From: Gracilibacillus boraciitolerans JCM 21714 | GTDB taxonomy: Bacteria > Bacillota > Bacilli > Bacillales > Amphibacillaceae | DNA: 64,000 nt | Assembly (NCBI RefSeq): GCF_000521485.1 | Contig: NZ_BAVS01000008.1 | Location: 47,039-111,038 of the forward strand | Reading direction: 5' to 3' | In this document: positions 49,710-59,550 of the stretch, one piece after another | How positions within the stretch are numbered: the stretch's first letter is position 1 | Layout: each line of letters opens with the position of its first letter | The notes under the pieces: generated by a model | Seen by the model: only the letters and a program-made list of their open reading frames with translations | Told to the model about the DNA's origin: nothing | Database searches by the model: none | Program-made: the position numbers and the translations under genes

Positions 49710-52349
49710 ATGACAAATAAATTGATTTTAATTGACGGTAATAGCATTGCGTATCGAGCTTTTTTTGCTTTGCCATTATTAAATAATGATAAAGGCGTAT
49801 ATACCAATGCGGTTTACGGATTTACCACAATACTGTTAAGAATTTTAGAGGAAGAACAGCCGAGCCATATGCTTGTTGCTTTTGATGCAGGTAAAACGAC
49901 TTTCCGCCATCAGACATATAAGGAATATAAGGGTGGACGTGAAAAGACACCATCTGAATTAAGCGAACAATTCCCAATTTTGCGTGAATTGCTGGATGCC
50001 TTTCAAATTAAACATTACCAATTAGAAAACTATGAAGCGGATGACATCATTGGCACGATTGCGAAACAAGCAAAAGCTAAGAATTGGCAAGTCAAGGTTA
50101 TTTCGGGTGATAAGGATTTACTGCAACTTGTAGCAGACAATGTGGATGTACAGCTAACGAAAAAAGGTATTAGTGATGTGATGACATATACACCTAAGAT
50201 ATTATTAGAAGATATGGAAGTCACTCCTGAGCAAATTCTTGATTTAAAAGCGTTAATGGGAGATAAATCTGATAATATACCAGGTGTTCCAGGCGTAGGA
50301 CAAAAAACAGCAATAAAGTTGTTAAAGCAATTTAACACACTGGAAAATCTCTATGACCATTTAGACGAAGTTACAAGTGAAAAACTAAAAGAAAAATTAG
50401 AAGCCAATAAAAAGGAAGCATTTATGAGTAAAGAGCTGGTAACGATTGACCAGGATTCCCCCCCGATTAAAATTTCAGCGGATGATACTAAGTTTTCGGG
50501 ATATCAAGATCAAAAGTTGAATGATTTTTTTAAAGAATTAGGTTTCAACTCTCTTTTAAACAGAATTGATGGAGCGGAAGAAGACAGTGTAACAACAACC
50601 TTAGAAGCTTTAGAATATGAAATAGTAACAGAAGTGAAAGAAGATCTTTTTACTGGTCAGGATGCATTTGAAATTGAAATCTTAGACGAAAATTATCATA
50701 CGGAAGAAATGATCGGGGCTGCAATTGTCAATGAGAAAGGCCACTTTTTTATTCCTGTTGATATGATTGAGAAGTCAGAGGTATTCAAAAAATGGGCAGA
50801 AGACGAAACTCAAAAAAAATATGTATTTGATGCGAAAAAAATTACCGTTTTGTTAAACCGGCTATCGATTTCGATTAAAGGGATTTCGTTTGATATTTTA
50901 TTAGCATCTTATTTAATTAATCCATCAGAAAATAATCATGATGTACCAGCAATTAGTCATCGATTTAATGAGAAAAACATACGTTTCGATGAAGAAGTGT
51001 ATGGTAAAGGAGCTAAGAAGGGATTACCAAGTGATGATAAAGACTGGCAGGAACATATTGTTCGAAAAACAAAAATGATTAGCAAATTAAAAGTGCAAAT
51101 GGAACAAGCATTAAAGCAAAAAAAGCAATTGGCATTATTAATTGATCTAGAACTACCTCTTGCCTTAGTATTAGGCAAAATGGAAGCTACAGGTGTTAAA
51201 GTCGATGAACAGCGTTTGAAAGATATGGGGGAAAGAATTAAAGGAGCGACTAGACAAGCTCGAAGAAGAAATTTATGAATTAGCAGGAGAGCCGTTTAAT
51301 ATAAATTCGCCAAAACAATTGGGTCCGATTTTATTTGAAAAATTAGAGCTGCCGGTAATCAAAAAAACAAAGACAGGTTATTCGACTGCGGCCGATGTGT
51401 TAGAACAGTTGCAAGGCAAGCATGCTATTATTGATAAGTTATTATTGTATCGCCAATTAAAAAAATTAGACTCTACTTATATTTCTGGTTTATTAAAAGT
51501 GATTCATAAAGACAGCAGTAAAATTCATACTCGTTTTAACCAGGCGTTAACACAAACTGGAAGATTAAGCTCGATAGATCCTAATTTGCAGAACATACCG
51601 ATCCGAATTGAAGAAGGCCGTAAGATAAGACAAGCATTTGTACCATCTAATAAAGGCTGGAAAATGATTGCAGCTGACTATTCGCAAATTGAACTACGCG
51701 TGTTAGCCCATATTGCGAAAGATGATAAGTTGCAGGCAGCATTTAATGACGATAAAGATATTCATACACAGACAGCAATGGATGTTTTTCATGTCATGGA
51801 AGAGGAAGTTACCTCTAATATGCGACGTCAAGCAAAAGCGGTTAATTTTGGTATTGTATATGGTATTAGTGATTATGGACTTTCCCAGAGCTTAGGAATC
51901 ACGAGGAAGGATGCTAAAACCTTTATTAGTCGATATTTGGACAGCTATCCAGGCGTTCAGGCTTATATGAAAGAAATTGTTCAAGAAGCTAAACAAAATG
52001 GGTATGTATCCACGATAATGAATCGTCGACGTTATCTGCCAGAGATAACAAGTCGTAATTTTAATTTAAGAAGTTTTGCTGAAAGAACGGCTATGAACAC
52101 TCCGATTCAAGGGAGTGCAGCAGATATTATTAAATTAGCAATGATTGAATTGGATTACCAGTAAAGAAAGAAAATTACCAGGCAACTTTGATACTGCAAG
52201 TACACGATGAGTTGATATTAGAAGTGCCAGAAGAAGAAGTCGCTGTTATTACTAAATTAGTTGTAGATGTGATGGAGCAAGCGATTGAATTAAGCGTGCC
52301 ATTGAAAGTGGATGTCGACTATGGTGAAACATGGTATGACGCCAAATAA
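49710..52349 (+). CDS. polA: DNA polymerase I (two frameshifts)
   Basis: AAAAGGAG before ATG 49710. About 879 residues. 5'-nuclease domain: LILIDGNSIAYRAFFALPLL, FDAGKTTFRHQTYKEYKGGR, ISGDKDLLQLV, LMGDKSDNIPGVPGVGQKTA. The middle exonuclease-like region lacks clear catalytic carboxylates, as in other Bacillus enzymes. Polymerase: DYSQIELRVLAHIAKD, RRQAKAVNFGIVYGISDYGL, TPIQGSAADIIKLAMIELD and QVHDELILEVPEEE. Breaks: an extra G at 51243-51244 (AAAGGAGCG for AAAGAGCG) and a missing T at 52162 (CAGTAAAG for CAGTTAAAG). C7 run 50458-50464 adds a Pro. Replication and repair. Confidence 0.94.
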
Positions 52350-52367
52350 AGAGTAGGAGTTTTGACA

Positions 52368-53201
52368 ATGCCGGAATTACCTGAAGTAGAAACGATTAGA
52401 CAAACATTAAAACAGTTAACCATAGGAAAAACGATTCAGACAGTTGATATATATTGGCCAAAAATTATACAGGAACCAGATGATTATCATCATTTTATTG
52501 ACTTAATTAAGAATCAAACGATCCATGACATTAGAAGAAAGGGGGGGAAGTTTCTACTATTTGATCTAAATCAACATGTACTAGTTTCCCACTTGCGTAT
52601 GGAAGGAAAATACGGGGGGGTATATCCTCAACGTGAAGAGTTAATGGCCCATACGCATGTTGTCTTCCATTTTACTGATGGAACAGATCTGCGTTATCGG
52701 GACGTTCGTAAATTAGGTACGATGCATTTACAGGAAAGAGGGACAGAATTAACGAAAAAACCGCTTCTATTGGTAGCTCAAGATCCATTGGAAGCTGATT
52801 TCTCACTTCAGACTTTTCAAAAGAAAGTACAAAAAAGTGAACGAAATATTAAAAACATTTTATTAGATCAATCTGTCATAGCTGGGCTGGGTAATATATA
52901 TGTTGATGAAACGCTGTTTATGGCAGGCATTCATCCATTGACAAAAGGGTTAAGTGTAACGGATGAACAAGTGATTCAAATAGTAGAAGCATCTGTTGCT
53001 ACACTAAAAGATGCTGTTAAACAAGGAGGCACAACCATAAGGTCTTATGTGAATTCGCAAGGGCAAATTGGTATGTTTCAGCAAAAACTTAATGTATATG
53101 GCCAAAATGATAAAGCATGTCGTAAGTGCGAGGATACTATCATGAAAATAAAAGTAAATGGACGAGGTACCCATTATTGTCCGAGCTGTCAGCCAATTTA
53201 G
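52368..53201 (+). CDS. mutM: Formamidopyrimidine-DNA glycosylase
   Basis: 277 residues from ATG 52368 (AGTAGGAGT upstream), giving the obligatory N-terminal PELPEVETIRQTL whose proline is the catalytic nucleophile after Met removal. HLRMEGKYGGVY, the helix-two-turn-helix (LLDQSVIAGLGNIYVDETLF), SYVNSQGQIGMFQQKLNVYG and the zinc finger CRKCEDTI...HYCPSC. Removes 8-oxoguanine. G7 tracts at 52541 (RRKGGKFLLF) and 52614 (KYGGVYP) add Gly next to conserved positions. Operon with polA and coaE. Confidence 0.95.
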   Translation: MPELPEVETIRQTLKQLTIGKTIQTVDIYWPKIIQEPDDYHHFIDLIKNQTIHDIRRKGGKFLLFDLNQHVLVSHLRMEGKYGGVYPQREELMAHTHVVFHFTDGTDLRYRDVRKLGTMHLQERGTELTKKPLLLVAQDPLEADFSLQTFQKKVQKSERNIKNILLDQSVIAGLGNIYVDETLFMAGIHPLTKGLSVTDEQVIQIVEASVATLKDAVKQGGTTIRSYVNSQGQIGMFQQKLNVYGQNDKACRKCEDTIMKIKVNGRGTHYCPSCQPI

Positions 53202-53347
53202 CAGTTCATATTTTTACTTATGATTATGAGAGAGAGCTCCAAAGTTATAATTGGAATATCATAGCGACATTAAATCGATGAATGTTTCTTTCGTATTTTA
53301 AAATAATAAATATGGATAAGCTTCTTAAGTATAAGGGAGTGTGTCAT

Positions 53348-53952
53348 TTGATTATCGGATTAACAGGTAACATAGCAACTGGAAAATCAACCATAAGTAA
53401 TATGTTAGAGACTAAATACAACATTCCAGTTATTGATGCTGATAAAATTGCAAGAGAAGTAGTAGAACCCGGTGAAGAGACTTTATCAATTATTGCAGAG
53501 ACGTTTGGAAGACAGGTGCTTTTAATTGATGGAACACTTAATCGTAAAAAACTGGGCGAGATAATTTTTCAGGATGCATCGAAAAGAGAGACGTTAAATA
53601 ATATCGTCCATCCAGCAGTTAGAGAAAAAATGGATATGAAAAAAAACAGCTGCTTCAAAAAGGATTTACAACCATAGTGTTGGATATACCTCTTTTGTTT
53701 GAAAATGATCTGACGTATTTGGCTGATAAAACAATGGTAGTTTATACGCAAGAAGATATTCAATTACAGCGATTGATGGAGCGTAATCAATTGACGGAAA
53801 CAGATGCAAAAAATCGAATGAATGCTCAAATGGCTTTGAAGAAAAAATGCGAACTAGCGGATGCGGTAATTGATAACAGTGGTACAATCGAATATACAGC
53901 GGAACAACTTGAGGAAATTTTGAACGAATGGGGGGGATTAAATAATCAATAA
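53348..53952 (+). CDS. coaE: Dephospho-CoA kinase (frameshifted)
   Basis: TTG 53348 follows AAGGGAGTG and gives the family start MIIGLTGNIATGKSTISNML (P-loop GNIATGKS). VIDADKIAREVVEPGEE, then NNIVHPAVREKM; the frame is lost in an A-run (eight As at 53639-53646, nine expected) and resumes VLDIPLLFENDLTYLADKTM, VYTQEDIQLQRLMERN. About 201 residues. Final step of CoA synthesis. G7 at 53930-53936 gives NEWGGLNNQ. ytaF, which lies between mutM and coaE in B. subtilis, is absent. Confidence 0.93.
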
Positions 53953-54202
53953 GGGAAAAATAAAAAAGCGCAATTTGTAAAAATTAACTTGTCAAAATCG
54001 ACAAAAGTAGATATAATTCTTTTGCACGTCTTTATTAGCTAGACTATCTCGAAATATGATATGCTAGGTACTAAGAACTTTTGAATATAGGCGATCGTAT
54101 GAATGCTTAAAGGGTTAGGATCTCTCTGGACTAACTTTCCCCCCCCGTGGCAGCTCATCCATTATTATTCGAAAGAACCTGTAAAAAAAGGGGGAATTAC
54201 AC

Positions 54203-54581
54203 ATGGATACAATGGGTAGACACGTTATTGCTGAATTATGGGGGTTGTAATATTGATTTATTAAATGACATGGAACGTTTGGAAAAAACGTTTGTAAATG
54301 CGGCACTTAAAGCTGGTGCGGAAATTCGTGAGGTTGCTTTTCATAAATTTGCACCTATGGGCGTAAGTGGTGTTGTAATCATTTCTGAATCACATTTAAC
54401 AATCCACAGCTTTCCGGAACATGGTTACGCAAGTATTGATGTATATACTTGTGGTGACATTATTGATCCGAATGTAGCAGTAGATTTTATTGAAGAAGAA
54501 TTGGAAGCAAAGACAACGGAAAAATTAGAAGTCCCAAGAGGCATGGGCGCTATTCAAATAAAAAATATAAAGGCACAATAA
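54203..54581 (+). CDS. speD: S-adenosylmethionine decarboxylase proenzyme (frameshifted)
   Basis: AAAGGGGGAATTAC before ATG 54203. Five Gs at 54240-54244 where four fit ([12 protein letters not shown]) break the frame. Corrected length 126 residues: [34 protein letters not shown], then [20 protein letters not shown] with the Glu-Ser autocleavage site that creates the pyruvoyl group, and VYTCGD. Produces decarboxylated SAM for aminopropyl transfer. gapB, the usual upstream neighbour in Bacillus, is absent. The 250-base upstream region holds a C8 run (54139-54146) and no gene. Confidence 0.93.
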
Positions 54582-54612
54582 GTGGCTGAGACAAAAGTAA
54601 TTTATTATAAAT

Positions 54613-54667
54613 AAAATCCGAACGATATGCAAATTCTCCGATTGAATTTGCTATCATTCGGATTTTT
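54613..54667 (+). terminator. speD terminator, AAATCCGAACGAT family
   Basis: AAATCCGAACGATA pairs with TATCATTCGGATTT, and inside GCAAATTC pairs with GAATTTGC; T-run follows. Third copy of this stem in the window. Confidence 0.9.
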
Positions 54668-54678
54668 TAATTGCATAT

Positions 54679-54817
54679 AAGGAAGATAATGCGACATAAC
54701 TTCAATTTACTGAGTAGTAATTTTGAAATTTATATTAGGTGTAACAACCACTTCGGCTTGTTACGCAGATATACCATATCAATATTATCTTATAAGTTAG
54801 TGCGCATTATCTTCCTT
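54679..54817. repeat. TIR-bounded structured intergenic element, copy D
   Basis: AAGGAAGATAATGCG (54679-54693) and CGCATTATCTTCCTT (54803-54817) are perfect 15-bp inverted repeats about 109 bases apart. Inside, GTAACAA (54741-54747) pairs with TTGTTAC (54758-54764), and AATTTAC...GTAATTTTGAAATT forms another arm. No open frame. Copy A at 16241-16380 shares the internal blocks in the same order. The best-preserved member of a MITE-like or structured-RNA repeat. The rest of 54582-55024 holds no gene. Confidence 0.7.
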
Positions 54818-55024
54818 GTGTTCATTTTGATTCACACACATCATTCGGCTTTATGCTGGAAAGTAATTGATATGTCCCACCCTTTTTTCGTTCAAACAAA
54901 ATAATGGATTCAAAGGTAACATCTCATAAAGAATTTAGCGTAACAAATAGAGATTAATCGTTTTCTTTTCTAAAACGTGTTAAAATAAATATTAAATAAA
55001 CTACATAACGAGGTGTAATAATAT

Positions 55025-55414
55025 ATGTCATTCCGTAACACGTTAAATAAGAATTTTAATAATCACTCAGAGACGCGAGATAAGCATTGGGATCCAGCTC
55101 TTCAAACCCATTATTTTAAAACAACTAGAGATAAAGCTTTTGATAAACTAGAGCCTTTATTCAGCAATATGAAAGAATGTGAAATTATTGGTATCTCAAA
55201 GGATCACGGTGAAATTAGTTTTAATTACAAAGCTGGAAGAAAAGCATTTATTATTATGACCATTATTATGGTAAAACCTTATCGTACAGCAATTGATATT
55301 TCTGCAACAACAGAATCAGCTGTCCCATTTGACTTTGGCTATAGTCATAAACTAATTCCTAAACTTTATGATAAAATAAAAAAAGAATTAGATTATGTTG
55401 GAACGAAAGAATAA
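55025..55414 (+). CDS. Conserved cytosolic protein upstream of nrdR
   Basis: 129 residues, ACGAGGTG before ATG 55025. Soluble alpha/beta protein with KTTRDKAFDKLEPLFSNMKE, IIGISKDHGEISFNYKAGRK and KLIPKLYDKIKKEL. I know the sequence type as a short cytosolic protein of Bacillales but not its function. 21 bases before nrdR, so probably co-transcribed. Confidence 0.6.
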   Translation: MSFRNTLNKNFNNHSETRDKHWDPALQTHYFKTTRDKAFDKLEPLFSNMKECEIIGISKDHGEISFNYKAGRKAFIIMTIIMVKPYRTAIDISATTESAVPFDFGYSHKLIPKLYDKIKKELDYVGTKE

Positions 55415-55435
55415 AGAAACAAAGGATGATTAAGG

Positions 55436-55897
55436 TTGCGGTGTCCACATTGTCATTATAAAAACACAAAAGTATTAGACTCGAGACCAATTGAAGACGG
55501 CCGTTCTATACGTAGACGAAGAGAGTGTGAGTCATGTACTTTTCGTTTTACTACATTTGAGAGAATCGAAGAGGTACCATTAATAGTAGTAAAAAAGGAA
55601 GGTACAAGAGAAGAATACAGTCGCGATAAATTATTGCGCGGCTTGATTCGAGCATGTGAAAAAAGACCTGTTGCATTAGAACAGTTAGAAAACATTGCAG
55701 TAGAAATTGAAAAAGAATTGCGTAATCGTGGAACATCTGAAGTAAAAAGTGATGATATTGGAGAAATGGTGATGGATCGATTAGCAGATGTAGATGAAGT
55801 AGCATATGTAAGGTTTGCTTCTGTGTATCGTCAATTCAAGGATATCAGTGTGTTTTTAGATGAATTAAAAGATTTAATCCGTAACGATAAGAAGTAA
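55436..55897 (+). CDS. nrdR: Transcriptional repressor NrdR
   Basis: 153 residues from TTG 55436. Zinc ribbon [18 protein letters not shown] ... [18 protein letters not shown], then the ATP-cone ([52 protein letters not shown]). It binds NrdR boxes and represses ribonucleotide reductase genes in response to nucleotides. Followed by dnaB as in B. subtilis (ytcG-dnaB-dnaI). Confidence 0.95.
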   Translation: MRCPHCHYKNTKVLDSRPIEDGRSIRRRRECESCTFRFTTFERIEEVPLIVVKKEGTREEYSRDKLLRGLIRACEKRPVALEQLENIAVEIEKELRNRGTSEVKSDDIGEMVMDRLADVDEVAYVRFASVYRQFKDISVFLDELKDLIRNDKK

Positions 55898-55927
55898 TAA
55901 CGGTTAGAAAGGGGGGGCTATATATAT

Positions 55928-57298
55928 ATGGAACTAGGAGACATCGGGAAATTACTACCTTCAGAATTATATATAGTCCATACTTCTCAGGAATTGTCGC
56001 TATCTTATACAAACGCTCTGACACATCTTTATCAGCCTCTCATAGGCATTGATGCATTGTCACTCTATCAAACACTGTATACGGAGTCTGCGCTAACTAT
56101 AGACTATCAGACGCACCATATGCTGATGAATTATATAGGTTTACCCCCCCTCGATCGAATCTATCGAGCTAGACGAAAACTAGAAGCAATAGGACTTTTG
56201 CAAACTTATGAAGATGAGCAGGAAGAACACAAAGTCTATAACTATCTGTTACATCCTCCGCAGTCTGCTCAGCGTTTTTTCGAAAATGACTTTTTAAGCC
56301 ATTTACTATACCATCAACTAGGCAGTGAAAAATATAAGAAAATCAAACAAGCCTTTGTAAAACAAACGGGTTATACAAAAGAGGAAAATGAAACAACTGC
56401 TCGCTTTGAAGAAGTATTTCAATTAATTGATAGACAGCCAAGTAAAAGCCAGCTTCAGGCTCAGGAACAGACAAGTGAAATACCAATGGAAGAAAAAGTC
56501 GACTTTGAATGGCTGGAGCAAATGCTGAAGCAGCGAATGTTACCTGTCGATCGAATTTTAACACCTGACACACGCAAACTAATTAACCAAATGATGGTAG
56601 CGTATGATTTATCCAATCAGGATATCGAAAAAGCATTAATCTGGTCAATAAATGATGAAAATCAATTGTTAACGAATGAATTTAAAAATGCATGTATGGA
56701 TTTGATAAGTGGTACAAAGCAAAAAGTTTCATTGCATGTAGCTTCAGATAAACAAAAGGTAGCATCTAATCCATCAATGAACACCGCTAAATCTAAAGAA
56801 GAGCAGTTCATCGAGATGTTAGAGCATATATCACCAAGACAGTTATTACAAGATCTGTCAGATGGGAATCAACCGTCTCAGCACGATTTAAAAGTCATAA
56901 GTGAAGTGATGACAAATCAGGGACTGAATCCAGGTGTTATGAATGTTCTGATTCATTATGTACTATTAAAAACCGATATGAAGCTTTCAAAAGGTTATTT
57001 GGAGACAATTGCGAGCCATTGGGCGCGTAAAAATGTTAAGACAGTAAGGCAAGCGATGACTTTGGCAAAATCTGAAAATAAGAAATACCAGCAATGGACA
57101 ACTAGTTCAAAATCGAACCAGCGCTATCAGTATAAAAATGCTAAAAAAGATATCGTTCCAGATTGGTATAAAAAGCAGAAACAACAAGCGAAAAAAGACA
57201 CGAAACCACCTGCATCCACAGCTGAAAAAGAAAAAACAGCTAAAGAGGCAGATAAGATGCTAGCGCAATACCTAGCACAACAAGCTAATGATGAGTAA
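55928..57298 (+). CDS. dnaB: Replication initiation and membrane attachment protein DnaB
   Basis: 456 residues; the ribosome binding site lies in AAAGGGGGGGC (G7 at 55911-55917). DnaB-type repeats: ALTHLYQPLIGIDALSLYQT, RIYRARRKLEAIGLLQTYED near the N-terminus and ETIASHWARKNVKTVRQAMT near the C-terminus, then a Lys/Gln-rich tail. Loads the replicative helicase with DnaD and DnaI. C7 at 56144-56150 gives GLPPLDRIYR where one Pro is expected. Confidence 0.92.
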   Translation: MELGDIGKLLPSELYIVHTSQELSLSYTNALTHLYQPLIGIDALSLYQTLYTESALTIDYQTHHMLMNYIGLPPLDRIYRARRKLEAIGLLQTYEDEQEEHKVYNYLLHPPQSAQRFFENDFLSHLLYHQLGSEKYKKIKQAFVKQTGYTKEENETTARFEEVFQLIDRQPSKSQLQAQEQTSEIPMEEKVDFEWLEQMLKQRMLPVDRILTPDTRKLINQMMVAYDLSNQDIEKALIWSINDENQLLTNEFKNACMDLISGTKQKVSLHVASDKQKVASNPSMNTAKSKEEQFIEMLEHISPRQLLQDLSDGNQPSQHDLKVISEVMTNQGLNPGVMNVLIHYVLLKTDMKLSKGYLETIASHWARKNVKTVRQAMTLAKSENKKYQQWTTSSKSNQRYQYKNAKKDIVPDWYKKQKQQAKKDTKPPASTAEKEKTAKEADKMLAQYLAQQANDE

Positions 57299-57309
57299 GG
57301 GTGATAGCC

Positions 57310-58251
57310 ATGGAACCAATTCAATCAGCGATGAAGAAATGGATAAATTCAAATAAAAGAATAAAAGATAATGTTAGTCAACAGCGCAGCAATGTGCTAA
57401 ATGATCCTGATATTAAAAAGGTGCTAAGTAATCATCTGGAGTTAGATGAACAGGATATCAATCGGCATCTTATGAAATTGTATGAGTATCAACAGGCATC
57501 TAAAAATTGTGAACAGTGTCCACATGTCAAGGGTTGTAAAAATATTATTAAAGGTTATACCCCCCCACAATTAGATATAGATGGTAAAGATATATCCTTG
57601 AGATATGAGAAGTGCAAAAATAAAATTCATGAAGAAGCACAGTTGGAGAAAGAAGCGTTAGTTGGGAGCCTGTATATTCCAAAAAAGATTAAGCAAGCGA
57701 AATTAGGGGGGGATATGGATTCTTCTTCCTACGAACGTAAAGCAGTGGTTAGAGAAATAATCGAATTTGTTCAAAATCATACAAATGGGACTTTTCATAA
57801 AGGATTGTATATACATGGTCCATTTGGAACAGGGAAATCCTTTATTCTAGGTGTGATAGCGAATGAATTAAAAAATCGCTCTGTAAAATCAGATATTATT
57901 TATATGCCAGAATTAGTAAGGGAAATGAAAGCATCAATTAAGAATGACAGCTTACAGTCAAAGATTGAACGATTTAAGAAAGTAGAAGTTCTGATGTTAG
58001 ATGACATTGGTGCTGAATCGATATCTTCCTGGTTTAGAGATGAGGTGCTAGGTGCCATCCTCCAGTATCGAATGATGGAGGATCTTCCTGTTTTCTTCAC
58101 ATCTAATTATAATTTAGAACAGTTGGAAGAACATTTGGCAACTTCAAATAGAGGAGATGTAGAGACAATTAAAGCTGGTCGAATTGTGGAGCGAATAATG
58201 CAATTAAGTAAACCTCTGGAACTTACAAATCGTTATCGAATGAATGAATAA
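57310..58251 (+). CDS. dnaI: Primosomal protein DnaI, helicase loader
   Basis: 313 residues from ATG 57310 with TAAGGGTGA upstream. N-terminal zinc-binding region CEQCPHVKGCKNIIKGY, then AAA+ domain: IHGPFGTGKSFILGVIANEL (Walker A), VLMLDDIGAESISSWFRDEV (Walker B), FFTSNYNLEQLEEHL (sensor 1) and RIMQLSKPLELTNRYR. Loads DnaC helicase. C7 57560-57566 and G7 57706-57712 add Pro and Gly (GYTPPQL, KLGGDMD). Starts 9 bases after the dnaB stop. Confidence 0.94.
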   Translation: MEPIQSAMKKWINSNKRIKDNVSQQRSNVLNDPDIKKVLSNHLELDEQDINRHLMKLYEYQQASKNCEQCPHVKGCKNIIKGYTPPQLDIDGKDISLRYEKCKNKIHEEAQLEKEALVGSLYIPKKIKQAKLGGDMDSSSYERKAVVREIIEFVQNHTNGTFHKGLYIHGPFGTGKSFILGVIANELKNRSVKSDIIYMPELVREMKASIKNDSLQSKIERFKKVEVLMLDDIGAESISSWFRDEVLGAILQYRMMEDLPVFFTSNYNLEQLEEHLATSNRGDVETIKAGRIVERIMQLSKPLELTNRYRMNE

Positions 58252-58255
58252 CAAT

Positions 58256-58292
58256 AACTTCTGTCTAATCTTGGGACAGAGGTTATTTTTTC
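58256..58292 (+). terminator. dnaBI terminator
   Basis: AACTTCTGTC pairs with GACAGAGGTT across TAATCTTGG, then ATTTTTT. Confidence 0.85.
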
Positions 58293-58344
58293 AAGTATCA
58301 CCCATATAATTATATCAGTTTGATGGTGATGAGGGTGATGATAC

Positions 58345-59199
58345 TTGTTGGAAGTATATTTTGAGCAAGATACTGAAGCAGATGTGTTTTATCAGATGCT
58401 TAAGAACGAAGGGGGGGATAAATGGAAGGTTTTACGGAAACGAATGAAACGAACACATATTCAATTAATCCCTGTAGTTGAAATGGAATGGGAAGAGAAA
58501 AGAAGACATTTAGCTCTGTTATTAAGTATGGTATTTATTCAGTGCAGAGAACTTGCGATGATCCGACAAATACTTAAGAAGAAATACTATTTTTCGAACG
58601 AAGATGAGATTGACAGAATTACCTCCATAGCCATTTCTTTACTGGAGAAAGATGAAGCAATATATGAGGATAGAATTCACCAACATGAATTACGGGATAT
58701 TTTAACCACTATTTTCACGTTGCAAATGGATACTGAATTTGTTCGATTTGATTCAATTGTACATTTTCGTTTACATCATTACATCGATCAATTAACAGAA
58801 ATGGTTGGACTGGCTATTGATGAATTTAAGCGCGAAGAAGAGTATCAAGCATTTATTGATTCAATTAGGGAATTCGTGAAAAGAAAACATCCTGAGGAAG
58901 ATGTATTGCATGTATTACAGGGTCCGCAATTTCAAATATTCAGAGAGGATGGTGAACGTTATACAATAAAAGACTTACAAGATTTAAAAGCAAAGTTTCC
59001 GTTATTTATTTTTGGCCTGGAAAATGAAGAATGGGATATTTCCCCCCCACTAATTATGCTAGCACCAAATCATATTCATATGTACGGTGAGGATCTGTCA
59101 GAAGCTAGAACTCATACAATAATGACTATTTTCCAAGAGCGATTCAGTTTTTATTCAAAGGAATTTTTCCCTTTTTATTATGATGAAAAAGAATCTTGA
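58345..59199 (+). CDS. ytxC: YtxC-like sporulation protein
   Basis: 284 residues; start TTG 58345 or TTG 58348 behind GAGGGTGATG. Soluble helical protein with FVRFDSIVHFRLHHYIDQLT, EMVGLAIDEFKREEEYQAFI and HVLQGPQFQIFREDGERYTI. It matches YtxC, which sits between dnaI and thrS in B. subtilis and is linked to sporulation. G7 58411-58417 (NEGGDKW) and C7 59042-59048 (ISPPLIM) add residues. Confidence 0.8.
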   Translation: MLEVYFEQDTEADVFYQMLKNEGGDKWKVLRKRMKRTHIQLIPVVEMEWEEKRRHLALLLSMVFIQCRELAMIRQILKKKYYFSNEDEIDRITSIAISLLEKDEAIYEDRIHQHELRDILTTIFTLQMDTEFVRFDSIVHFRLHHYIDQLTEMVGLAIDEFKREEEYQAFIDSIREFVKRKHPEEDVLHVLQGPQFQIFREDGERYTIKDLQDLKAKFPLFIFGLENEEWDISPPLIMLAPNHIHMYGEDLSEARTHTIMTIFQERFSFYSKEFFPFYYDEKES

Positions 59200-59252
59200 T
59201 TTTTCACGTGACAATCGTTATAATAATTGCATAACATTAAAATTTTGCATTG

Positions 59253-59500
59253 ATAAGGACAAGATAGTCTGTAAGGCGTATCATTAGAGAGGGAAACCAT
59301 AGCTGAAAGTTTCCTGTATGACCACATTCTATTACCACCTTTGAGCACTGCTATGGAACACTTATGTAAGTAATTAGCAGCGATTCGTCAACGTTATCGA
59401 CTTTTCAATGAGCTGCACGTTACGTGTAGAAAATTGGGTGGAACCACGGGTATAACGCTCGTCCCTTTACAATTAGTATGGGGGGGATGGGCGTTTTTAT
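59253..59500 (+). ncRNA. thrS T-box riboswitch
   Basis: The T-box core TTGGGTGGAACCACGGGTAT lies at about 59434-59453. Upstream are the stem I region (AGAGAGGGAAACC...GGTTTCC-like pairing and ACC candidates for a Thr specifier near 59332-59337). Downstream CGCTCGTCCC pairs with GGGATGGGCG and TTTTTAT forms the terminator. Uncharged tRNA-Thr binding favours the antiterminator and expression of thrS. A G7 run (59480-59486) lies at the base of the terminator's right arm. Confidence 0.9.
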
Positions 59501-59550
59501 TTATCCTACATTCTGAATGAACTATTAATAAAAAAAGGAGAGTTTGACTT